Shown piece after piece: positions 1-7,345 of a DNA stretch of 9,079 nt. The stretch's first letter is position 1. Every line of letters begins with the position of its first letter. The DNA is from Geobacter sp. UBA5608 (GTDB lineage: Bacteria; Desulfobacterota; Desulfuromonadia; Geobacterales; Pseudopelobacteraceae): positions 5,320-14,398 of the forward strand of contig DIKW01000098.1 in NCBI GenBank assembly GCA_002424705.1. The letters are read 5' to 3'. The translations under genes and the position numbers were made by a program. Below the pieces are notes generated by a model that did no database searches, was not told the DNA's origin, and was given only the letters and a program-made list of their open reading frames with translations.

Positions 1-1194
1 CACCTGGCCATCGGCCCCCGCTCCGCCGAGGAGGCCGGCCAGACCTGGCACGAGATCACCTCCAGCGACCTTGACCTGCAAAGCCTCTCCCGCTCCTTCC
101 GCCAGAACAAATTGACTGCCGAACGGGATAAGTTTCACGACATCCTCAACCGGCTGGTGATCTCCATGGACAACATCCACCATGTGGTGGTCCGCTCCCT
201 GGAGGAGAAGAAGCCGCTGTTGGTGCATAACGCCTTCAACAACCCGGAAGTTGATCCGGAGCTGGCCCAGCTGCTGGGGGTGGACTCCTTTCTGGTGCTG
301 CCGATGCTGGCCCGCAACCGGCGGGTGGGGGTGATCCTGGCCGACAACGTCATCACCCGTCAACCGATCACCGATGACGACCTGCGCTCCATCGAGACCT
401 TCACCTTCCCGGTGGCCTTTGCCATCGAACGGGCCTCGCTGTACGAACGGCTGCAGGAAGAGGTGTCCAAGCTGCAGGAGGCCAACCGCCGGCTGCAGGA
501 ACAGCAGGAGCTGCTGGTCAAGATGGAGAAGATGGCCCTGGTGGGCCGGATCACCTCCAGCATCGCCCACTCGATCCGCAACCCGCTGATGGTGATCGGC
601 GGGTTTGCCCGTTCGGTGCTCAAGGCCACCCCGGACAACGACCCCAAACGCACCTTCATCGATTCGATCGTGGATGAGGCCCGCCAGATGGAGGAGGTGC
701 TGGACGAGATCCTGACCTACTCCGACGCCCTTTACCCGATTCGCGACTTCTGGGATGTGAACCAGCTGGTGGATACTGTGATCCGGGACATCCAGCAAAA
801 GGCGCTGGCCCAAAACTACAGCTGCCATTTCCACCCGGCCGACGGCCTGCCCCAGGCCTACGTCGACTACAAGCAACTTTCCTACTGCCTGCGCAACATC
901 CTGCTGGGCACCATCGACAGCCTGGAGGACGGCACCCTGGAGATCAGCACCTGTCAGGAAGGCGACCGGATCGTGATCCAGATCGACGACTTGGGCCACC
1001 GGCTGAGCCAGGATGAACTGGAGGCGCTGTTGACCCCCTTTGCCGAGACCCGCGAGATGGGCTCCGGCCTCAACCTGGCCCTGTGCCGCAATATGCTTGA
1101 AAAACTCGACATCCCGTTCCTGGTGGTGGCCCCACCGGAGTCCGGAGTACGTTACAGCATCAAATTACCTACCCGTAAGGAGGAGCAGTCATGA
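1..1194 (+). CDS. GAF-domain sensor histidine kinase with degenerate ATP-binding domain (5' partial)
   Basis: The frame is open from base 1, so the gene starts upstream of the window; 397 residues are visible. Domains in order: the C-terminal part of a GAF sensor domain (about residues 1-145, with the typical strand 'SFLVLPMLARNRRVGVILAD' and the closing helix ending in 'AIERASLYERL'), a coiled-coil linker rich in L, E and Q (about 146-178), a HisKA dimerisation helix whose phospho-acceptor His190 lies in 'SIAHSIRNPL' (codon 568-570), and a HATPase_c domain to the C-terminus. There is no membrane segment in the visible part, so it probably senses a cytoplasmic signal. The kinase boxes are unusual. 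The N-box reads RNILLGTIDS, with Gly where the Mg-ATP-binding Asn is expected; G1 reads DDLGHRL instead of DxGxG; G2 reads GSGLNL. The gene ends in an ATGA overlap with the receiver gene, its likely partner. The family call is secure; catalytic competence is doubtful. Confidence 0.88.
   Translation, partial: HLAIGPRSAEEAGQTWHEITSSDLDLQSLSRSFRQNKLTAERDKFHDILNRLVISMDNIHHVVVRSLEEKKPLLVHNAFNNPEVDPELAQLLGVDSFLVLPMLARNRRVGVILADNVITRQPITDDDLRSIETFTFPVAFAIERASLYERLQEEVSKLQEANRRLQEQQELLVKMEKMALVGRITSSIAHSIRNPLMVIGGFARSVLKATPDNDPKRTFIDSIVDEARQMEEVLDEILTYSDALYPIRDFWDVNQLVDTVIRDIQQKALAQNYSCHFHPADGLPQAYVDYKQLSYCLRNILLGTIDSLEDGTLEISTCQEGDRIVIQIDDLGHRLSQDELEALLTPFAETREMGSGLNLALCRNMLEKLDIPFLVVAPPESGVRYSIKLPTRKEEQS
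1176..1183 (+). promoter_or_regulatory. Strong Shine-Dalgarno inside the kinase gene end
   Basis: TAAGGAGG lies 7 bases before the ATG at 1191 and is coded within the last codons of the kinase gene. It fixes the start of the receiver gene and implies efficient reinitiation or independent initiation at the ATGA overlap. Confidence 0.8.
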
Positions 1195-1571
1195 ACCGGA
1201 TTCTGGTGGTCGACGACGAGGCCAATATCCGCCTGCTCTACGCAGAGGAACTGAAAGACGAAGGCTACGAGGTGGCCACCGCCGCCACCAGCGCCGAGGC
1301 GGTTGAAAAACTGGAGAACGGCGCCTTCGACCTGGCGGTGCTGGACATCAAGCTCAAGAACGAGAGCGGCATCGAACTGCTGCAACGGATCGTCAAGGAG
1401 CGCCACGATATGCCGGTGATCCTCTGCTCGGCCTTTTCCTGCTACAAGGATGACTTCTCGGCCTGGCTGGCCGACAGCTACGTGGTCAAATCCGGCGACC
1501 TGACCGAGCTGAAGGAAGAGATCAAGCGGGTGCTGGCCAAAAAGGCCCAGCGCAAGGCAGCCGGACTGTAA
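1191..1571 (+). CDS. Single-domain response regulator (receiver only)
   Basis: This 126-residue protein is a CheY-like receiver with no output domain. The acidic pair is D8-D9 ('ILVVDDEANIR'), the phospho-acceptor is D52 ('LAVLDIKLK'), the switch hydroxyl is S80 ('VILCSAF') and the conserved lysine is K100 ('YVVKSGD'), so the phosphorylation site looks complete. Beyond the receiver fold there is only a short basic tail ('KKAQRKAAGL'). It starts at ATG 1191, overlapping the kinase stop by four bases, with TAAGGAGG just upstream. It is presumably phosphorylated by the upstream kinase or passes phosphate in a relay. With no DNA-binding or enzymatic domain it must act by protein contact or as a phosphate sink. 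The sugar-nucleotide genes that follow 26 bases later suggest a link to carbohydrate metabolism, which is inference. Confidence 0.92.
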   Translation: MNRILVVDDEANIRLLYAEELKDEGYEVATAATSAEAVEKLENGAFDLAVLDIKLKNESGIELLQRIVKERHDMPVILCSAFSCYKDDFSAWLADSYVVKSGDLTELKEEIKRVLAKKAQRKAAGL

Positions 1572-1597
1572 TTTATACATTCTCTAGGAGCAATTTT

Positions 1598-4105
1598 ATG
1601 AAAGCTGTAATCATGGCCGGCGGCTTCGGCACCCGTATCCAACCCCTTACCAGCAGCATGCCCAAACCGATGATCCCGCTGTTCAACCGGCCGATCATGC
1701 TGCATATCGTCGAGCTTCTGAAAAAGCATGACATCACCGACCTGGTGATGCTGCTCTATCACCAGCCGGCGGTGATCAAAAACTTCTTCCGCGACGGTTC
1801 CGACTTCGGGGTCAAGATCACCTACGTCACCCCGCTGGAAGACATGGGCACCGCCGGGGCGGTCAAGGCGGCCGAAAAATACCTGGACGAACGGTTCATG
1901 GTGATCTCCGGCGACCTCTTAACCGACTTCAACCTGAAAAAGGTGCTGGATTTCCATGCCGACAATAACGCCATGGCCACCATCACCCTCACCTCGGTCA
2001 AGGACCCGCTGCAGTTCGGGGTGGTGATCACCGACAAGGAGAAACGGATTACCCAGTTTCTGGAGAAACCGGGCTGGGGCGAGGTGATCTCCGACACGAT
2101 CAACACCGGAATCTACGTGCTGGAGCCGGAGATCTTCAACTACATCCCCGAAGGGGAGAACTTTGACTTCTCCCAGGACCTGTTTCCGCTGATGCTCAAG
2201 AACAAGGACCCGCTCTACGGCTTTTCCTCCAAAGGCTACTGGCGCGACATCGGCAACACCGATTCCTACCGTGAGGCCTACCACGACATCTTCAAGGGCA
2301 AGGTTAATCTAAAGATCGACGAGGAGAAGCAGGACTACGTCGGTAAGGACCTGCGGATCGGCACCGACGTGACCCTGGAGGACCCTTCCGGTCTGTCCGG
2401 CACGGTGGTGATCGGCGACAACTCCCAGATCCGCCGCGACGTGCAGATCAAAGACTCGGTGATCGGACGCAACTGCACCATCGAGGCCGGGGTCAAACTC
2501 AACCGCTGCGTTCTGTGGGACAACGCCTATGTCAAGAAAGGGGCCCGCATCACCGACAGCGTGGTCTGCGCCAATGTGCGGGTGGGACAGTCCGCCATAC
2601 TGGATGAAGGGGTGATCGTGGCTGACGACACCTCCATCGGCGATGAGGTCCATATCAAGACCGACGTCAAGATCTGGCCCCGCAAGGTGATCGAGGCCGG
2701 CTCCATCGTCACCGCCAACCTGATCTGGGGTGAGAAATGGAAGAAGTCGCTGTTTGAGGGGGCCATCATCAGCGGCTTGTCCAATGTGGAGCTGACCCCC
2801 GAGTTTGTGGCCAAGCTGGGCTGCGCCTACGGCACCATGCTGCCCAAAGGCAGCTTCGTGTTGGGAGGACGGGACGCCAATCGCTCCTCGCGCATGCTCA
2901 AACGCTGCTTTGTGGGCGGCCTGCTCTCGGCCGGGGTCTATGTGCGGGATATGACCATGACTTCGTTGCCGATCATCCGCTACAAGCTGAAAACCTTCGG
3001 CGAGGTGGGTGGTTTCCACTTCCGCCAGGCCCAGGACGATCCGGCCGCAATGGAGATCGTCTTCCTGGACGGCGAAGGCCTGGACTTTTCAACCAACATG
3101 GCCAAAAACGCCGAACGGATCTTCTTCAAGGAGAACTTCCGGCGGGCCCATCACACCGAACCGGGGGCGATCATCGAACTGCCCCAGGCGGTGGACTTTT
3201 ATCGCGAAGGCTACCTGCGGGCGCTGAACCAGGAAGTGATCCGCAAGGCGGCCTGGACCGTGGTGGTGGACTTTAACTTTTCGCCGGCCTGCCAAGTGTT
3301 GCCGATGCTCCTGAATGAGCTAGGCTGCAACGTGGTGGCGCTGAACGCCTATGTGGACGAGGGACGCGGCGGCGTGAACGCCAAACCCAAGACCGAGGCG
3401 CTGGCACAACTGGCCACGGTGGTCGGTTCACTCAAGGCCCAGGCCGGGTTCTGGCTGGAACCCAACGCCGAGGCGATCACCCTGGTGGACGAAACCGGCG
3501 CCATCCACGATGGTGTGGAACTGCTGGCCCTGGTGACCGCGCTCAAGCTGCGCAATGAAAAACGGGGCACCATCGCCGTACCGGTGCAGGCCCCCTCCAC
3601 CATCGAGCAGATGGCACTCAAGCGCAAATGCTCCGTAACTCGCACCAAAAGCAACGACCGGGCTATGCTGGAGGCGGCCAGCTCCTCCGAGGTAATCATG
3701 GCCGGCACCACCGACGGCCGCTTCGCCTTCCCGATCTTCCAGGCCGCCTTTGACGGCATGTTCACCATCGGCAAGCTGATCGAGCTGTCGGCCACGCTGG
3801 GGGTGCCGTTCTCCAAGGCGCTGGCCGACGCGCCGCAACGGGCCTTCCTGCAGACCAGCGTCCCCTGCCCGTTCGAGATGAAGGGCGGCATCATGCGCAA
3901 GATGAGTGAGGACTCGCTGGATAAAGAGGCCAGCTTCATCGACGGCATCAAGGTGCATATCGGCAATGACTGGGCCCTGGTGCTGCCGGACCAGTACAGG
4001 TCCTTTGTGCATATCGTGGCCGAGGCCAAGGATGACAAGACCGCTGCCAAGCTGCTGGACGAGTACCAGAAGAAGGTCCAGAAGTGGAAGAAGGAACTGG
4101 AGTAG
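1598..4105 (+). CDS. Fused sugar-1-phosphate nucleotidyltransferase / phosphomutase-like protein
   Basis: This is an 835-residue, three-part protein of the type usually annotated mannose-1-phosphate guanylyltransferase/phosphomannomutase. Residues 1-235 are a nucleotidyltransferase with the signature GGFGTR (8-13), PKP (22-24), the metal-binding region around D106 ('ISGDLLTD'), EKP (156-158), NTG (169-171) and WRDIG (215-219); this half looks complete and should make an NDP-sugar from an NTP and a hexose-1-phosphate. Residues about 250-375 are hexapeptide repeats forming a left-handed beta-helix ('VVIGDNSQI', 'SVIGRNCTI', 'TSIGDEVHI'). Residues about 385-835 follow the phosphogluco/phosphomannomutase fold, but each catalytic loop is substituted: QAQDDP (477-482) for TASHNP, EPNAEA (621-626) for DGDADR, GTTDGR (703-708) for GExSGH, and LPDQYRSF (796-803) for the RPSGTEP phosphate loop. 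That half is probably not a mutase. GGAG-type SD at 1586-1590, 7 bases before ATG. The base (GDP versus UDP/ADP) and sugar cannot be settled from sequence alone. Confidence 0.88.
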   Translation: MKAVIMAGGFGTRIQPLTSSMPKPMIPLFNRPIMLHIVELLKKHDITDLVMLLYHQPAVIKNFFRDGSDFGVKITYVTPLEDMGTAGAVKAAEKYLDERFMVISGDLLTDFNLKKVLDFHADNNAMATITLTSVKDPLQFGVVITDKEKRITQFLEKPGWGEVISDTINTGIYVLEPEIFNYIPEGENFDFSQDLFPLMLKNKDPLYGFSSKGYWRDIGNTDSYREAYHDIFKGKVNLKIDEEKQDYVGKDLRIGTDVTLEDPSGLSGTVVIGDNSQIRRDVQIKDSVIGRNCTIEAGVKLNRCVLWDNAYVKKGARITDSVVCANVRVGQSAILDEGVIVADDTSIGDEVHIKTDVKIWPRKVIEAGSIVTANLIWGEKWKKSLFEGAIISGLSNVELTPEFVAKLGCAYGTMLPKGSFVLGGRDANRSSRMLKRCFVGGLLSAGVYVRDMTMTSLPIIRYKLKTFGEVGGFHFRQAQDDPAAMEIVFLDGEGLDFSTNMAKNAERIFFKENFRRAHHTEPGAIIELPQAVDFYREGYLRALNQEVIRKAAWTVVVDFNFSPACQVLPMLLNELGCNVVALNAYVDEGRGGVNAKPKTEALAQLATVVGSLKAQAGFWLEPNAEAITLVDETGAIHDGVELLALVTALKLRNEKRGTIAVPVQAPSTIEQMALKRKCSVTRTKSNDRAMLEAASSSEVIMAGTTDGRFAFPIFQAAFDGMFTIGKLIELSATLGVPFSKALADAPQRAFLQTSVPCPFEMKGGIMRKMSEDSLDKEASFIDGIKVHIGNDWALVLPDQYRSFVHIVAEAKDDKTAAKLLDEYQKKVQKWKKELE

Positions 4106-4111
4106 CGCCTG

Positions 4112-6301
4112 ATGACCGCGCCCCTTGATGTCATCTTCATCTGGCACATGCACCAGCCGTACTACAAGGATACGGTGCAGAACGAGTACGTGCTGCCCTG
4201 GACCTATCTGCATGCCATCAAGGACTACTATGACATGCCGGCCATCGTTGAGGATACGCCGGGGGCCCGGGCGGTCTTCAACCTGGTGCCGTCGCTGATC
4301 GAACAGCTGCTGGACTACGCGGCCGGCACCGCGGTGGACCGTTTCCTGATCAAGGGACAGCAGGACCCGGCCACGATGAATGACGATGACAAGGTCTTCC
4401 TGCTGGAGAATTTTTTCTCAGCCAACCGGCAACGGATGATCGAGCCCCATCGCCGCTACCTTGAACTGCTGTACATGGCGGGCGAGGGCAAGCCGGGCTC
4501 GGCGAGGGAACGGATTCGCCACTTCAGCAACCAGGACCTGCGGGATCTGCAGGTCTGCTTCTTCCTGGCCTGGACCGGCGAGGCGGCCCGCCGGCGCTTC
4601 CCGGAGTTCCGCCTGTTGCTGGACAAAGGCGAAGGTTACAGCGCCGAGGACCTGTCGCTCTTGTTCCTCACACAGCGACGCCTGCTGAACGAAATCCTGC
4701 CGCTCTACCAGCGGTTGCATCAGCAGGGGCGGATCGAGCTGGCCCTGTCGCCCTACTTCCATCCGATCCTGCCGCTGTTGTGCGACACCCAGCTGGCCCG
4801 TGAGGCGATGCCCAAGGTAACCCTGCCAAAGGAACGCTTTCGCCACCCGGAGGACGCCGCCGCCCAGATCCGGCGCGGTCTGGCCTACTTCCAGGAGGTG
4901 CTGGGCATCACCCCCCGCGGCATGTGGCCCTCGGAGGGCTCGGTCAGCGACGAGTCGCTCGCGCTGATTGCCGAATGTGGCCTGGCCTGGGTGGCCAGTG
5001 ACGAAGAGGTACTGGCCAGATCCCTTGACGGCGGGCTGGGGCACCACAACGAGCGGCTCTACCGGCCCTGGCGCTACACCACCAGCCACGGCGACCTGGG
5101 TATCTTTTTCCGTGACCATCGCCTGTCCGACCTGATCGGCTTCAGCTACAGCCAGTGGGACCCTGGCCGGGCGGTGTTGGATTTCTGTGGTCGGCTACGC
5201 CAGATTCATCAGCAGATCGGCAGCGAAGGGCGGGTGATCCCGGTCATCCTGGACGGCGAAAACGCCTGGGAATTTTACCCCGACAACGCCTATGACTTCC
5301 TGTCCGGCCTCTACGCGGGCGTGACCGACGCGCCTGACCTGCGGCTGACCACCTGCAGCGAGGTGCTTGAGCGATCAAACTTCGAGGGGCGCTTGCACCG
5401 GATCCACCCCGGATCATGGATCAACGCCAACTACGGTATCTGGATCGGCCACCCGGAAGAGAACCTGGCCTGGGATCTGCTGCACCACGCCCGCCAGGCG
5501 GTCAGCCAATATCATCCGGAAGCTGCCCATATCCTGCAGGCCTATGGCAGCAACGGTGACGAAACGGCCCGCATGCTTTGCACCTCACTGTATGCCGCCG
5601 AGGGTAGCGACTGGTTCTGGTGGTTCGGGGACGACCATTTCTCCCCCCACAGCGACCGCTTCGACCACCTGTTCCGCCAGCACCTGACCAACGTCTACCG
5701 ACTGCTGGGGCTTGATCCCCCTTCCACGTTGCTGGAGCCGATCAAGAAGAAGAGTCCGGCCGGCCTGGTGCGGGAACCGGCCGGCTTCATCACACCGGCC
5801 ATCAACGGCCGGGTAGGAGATTACTTCGAGTGGCTGGCAGCCGGTCTGTTTGATCTGACCCGCCAGGGCTCGGCCATGCACTCCGCCGACCGGATGCTGC
5901 AGGGCTTCTACTGGGGCTATAACCGTGACACGCTCTTTTTCAGGATCGACGGCATGCAGGACCTGTCGCGGCTCTTAAAAGAGGCGGATCTGCTGGCGCT
6001 GCACCTGATCGCCGACCGGGAGTACCGTTTGCCGATGCAGCGCAGTGGGAACCAGGGGATGTTGTTGGTCAAGGAGAGCGGGAGCTGGGTGCCCACCAAC
6101 ACCTGTTGCCGCTGGGCCATCGACCGCACCTGTGAAGTGGCAATCCCGCTGGAACCGCTTGGCCTGCAATCCAGGGCGAAGCTGTTCGCCTCGCTGACCC
6201 TGACCCGCGACACCGAGCAGATCGGCCGCTGGCCCAGCGACGCACCGCTGATGCTACACTACGAGGGGCCTGATTTAGAAGCGAATGACTGGCTGATCTG
6301 A
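4112..6301 (+). CDS. Glycoside hydrolase family 57 protein (alpha-amylase / glucanotransferase-like)
   Basis: This 729-residue protein has no signal peptide, so it likely acts on cytoplasmic alpha-glucan such as glycogen. The GH57 signatures are in order: HMHQPY (12-17) at the N-terminus, 'GMWPSEGSVS' with the likely nucleophile E275, 'FFRDHRLSDLIGF' with the likely acid/base D335, and 'DGENAWEFY' (381-389). Residues 1-530 are the catalytic barrel plus helical region. Residues about 555-729 form a separate C-terminal beta-type domain ('VGDYFEWLAAGLFDL', 'MLQGFYWGYN') of a kind found after GH57 domains in amylopullulanase-like enzymes. The start ATG lies 6 bases after the previous stop, with GGAG at 4099-4102 inside the upstream gene, implying translational coupling. 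GH57 includes alpha-amylase, 4-alpha-glucanotransferase, branching enzyme and amylopullulanase, and the exact activity is not decided here. The length argues against the shorter (about 530-residue) branching-enzyme type. Confidence 0.9.
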   Translation: MTAPLDVIFIWHMHQPYYKDTVQNEYVLPWTYLHAIKDYYDMPAIVEDTPGARAVFNLVPSLIEQLLDYAAGTAVDRFLIKGQQDPATMNDDDKVFLLENFFSANRQRMIEPHRRYLELLYMAGEGKPGSARERIRHFSNQDLRDLQVCFFLAWTGEAARRRFPEFRLLLDKGEGYSAEDLSLLFLTQRRLLNEILPLYQRLHQQGRIELALSPYFHPILPLLCDTQLAREAMPKVTLPKERFRHPEDAAAQIRRGLAYFQEVLGITPRGMWPSEGSVSDESLALIAECGLAWVASDEEVLARSLDGGLGHHNERLYRPWRYTTSHGDLGIFFRDHRLSDLIGFSYSQWDPGRAVLDFCGRLRQIHQQIGSEGRVIPVILDGENAWEFYPDNAYDFLSGLYAGVTDAPDLRLTTCSEVLERSNFEGRLHRIHPGSWINANYGIWIGHPEENLAWDLLHHARQAVSQYHPEAAHILQAYGSNGDETARMLCTSLYAAEGSDWFWWFGDDHFSPHSDRFDHLFRQHLTNVYRLLGLDPPSTLLEPIKKKSPAGLVREPAGFITPAINGRVGDYFEWLAAGLFDLTRQGSAMHSADRMLQGFYWGYNRDTLFFRIDGMQDLSRLLKEADLLALHLIADREYRLPMQRSGNQGMLLVKESGSWVPTNTCCRWAIDRTCEVAIPLEPLGLQSRAKLFASLTLTRDTEQIGRWPSDAPLMLHYEGPDLEANDWLI

Positions 6302-6316
6302 AACGAGGGAAGGTTT

Positions 6317-7345
6317 ATGTCTGAACTACGCTGGGACCCGTTAAAGCTACATTGGGTGATTATCGCCACCGAGCGGGGCCGTCGGCCACGGGACTTCCAG
6401 ACCGAGCCCGAAGCGCTGCCGATGACCGCCTGCCCGTTCTGCTACGGCAATGAAGACAAGACACCGCCCGAGATCTACGCCAGCCGCCCCAGCGGCCTGC
6501 CCAATGCCGCCAACTGGAAGGTTCGGGTGATCCCCAACAAATACCCAGCCCTGCGGGTGGAGGGTGATCTGGACAATCGAGGTTACGGCCTCTACGACGT
6601 GATGAACGGCATCGGCGCCCACGAGGTGATCATCGAGACGCCCGACCACGACCGATCGATGGCCGACCTGACACCGGCCGAGCTGGCCGAGGTACTGATC
6701 GCCTGGCGCACCCGGCTGTTGGACCTGCGGCGGGACTTCCGCTTCCGCTACATGATCCTGTTCAAAAACCACGGCGCCCGGGCCGGTGCCAGCCTGGCCC
6801 ATTCCCACAGCCAGCTGATCGCCGTGCCGATGCTACCTCCGGTTGCGGCCACTGAGTTGAAGGTCTGTCGCAAGCACTATGCCGATAAGGAACGCTGTCT
6901 GTTCTGCGACATCATCGCCTTTGAGCTGGACCAGGGCAGTCGGATCGTGCGTGAGTTTGCCAACTATGTCACCCTGGCCCCCTACGCCTCCAGCTTCCCC
7001 TTCGAGCTGAAGCTGTACCCCAAACAACACGCCCACGACTTCGCCCTGATGAACGACGCCCAACTGGCTGAGCTGGCAGTGGCGCTCAAGGACATGCTGC
7101 TGCGGGTCAAGCTGATACTCAAAGATGCCCCCTACAATTTCATCCTGCACACCTGTCCGCCAATGCACCGGCGGCCAGGCAAACCGAGCCTCTGGAGCTC
7201 GCTGGAATACGATTACCACTGGCATATCGAACTGGTGCCGCGACTGACCTCCATTGCCGGCTTTGAATGGGGCACCGGCTTCTACATCAACCCCACCTCG
7301 CCGGAAGATGCCGCCCTGTTCCTGCGCGAGGCAGAGGTGTCGTGA
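6317..7345 (+). CDS. galT: Galactose-1-phosphate uridylyltransferase family protein (GalT/HIT fold)
   Basis: The 342-residue length is close to typical GalT (E. coli about 348). Enzymes of this fold transfer a nucleotidyl group between sugar-1-phosphates through a uridylyl- or adenylyl-histidine. The active-site motif is HSHSQ (162-166), with H164 the expected nucleophile. A first metal site is suggested by CPFC (C39, C42) plus H111 and H162. The C-terminal half has a second CxxC ('RCLFCDII', C194 and C197) and the HWH motif (301-303). Start ATG 6317 follows the GH57 stop by 15 bases with a purine-rich SD at 6305-6313. No galK, galE or galM is next to it; the neighbours are GH57 and a nucleotidyltransferase. 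It may therefore serve glycogen or ADP/UDP-glucose turnover rather than galactose use, as in the related ADP-glucose phosphorylases. The family is certain; substrate is inferred, so the gene symbol is provisional. Confidence 0.87.
   Translation: MSELRWDPLKLHWVIIATERGRRPRDFQTEPEALPMTACPFCYGNEDKTPPEIYASRPSGLPNAANWKVRVIPNKYPALRVEGDLDNRGYGLYDVMNGIGAHEVIIETPDHDRSMADLTPAELAEVLIAWRTRLLDLRRDFRFRYMILFKNHGARAGASLAHSHSQLIAVPMLPPVAATELKVCRKHYADKERCLFCDIIAFELDQGSRIVREFANYVTLAPYASSFPFELKLYPKQHAHDFALMNDAQLAELAVALKDMLLRVKLILKDAPYNFILHTCPPMHRRPGKPSLWSSLEYDYHWHIELVPRLTSIAGFEWGTGFYINPTSPEDAALFLREAEVS

Noticed and set aside
112..114. TTG as the start of the histidine kinase
   Set aside because: The same frame is open back to base 1 and the upstream residues read as GAF-domain sequence, so the gene continues left of the window.
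2309..3019. Minus-strand open frame of 236 codons
   Set aside because: It lies opposite the beta-helix and linker of a clear fused enzyme; its translation is rich in H, G and D from reading GC-rich codons backwards and has no recognisable domain.
3349..4213. Two long overlapping minus-strand frames (266 and 261 codons)
   Set aside because: Both are shadows of the phosphomutase-like half. They overlap each other in different frames and have compositions typical of antisense GC-rich reading.
4418..5119. Minus-strand frame of 233 codons opposite GH57
   Set aside because: No domain, no good ribosome binding site, and it is antisense to catalytic GH57 motifs.
7267..7341. ATG 7267 as the start of the DUF2400 gene
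   Set aside because: It would place 25 residues in the galT reading region with no family resemblance; GTG 7342 gives a standard GTGA overlap and the right N-terminus.
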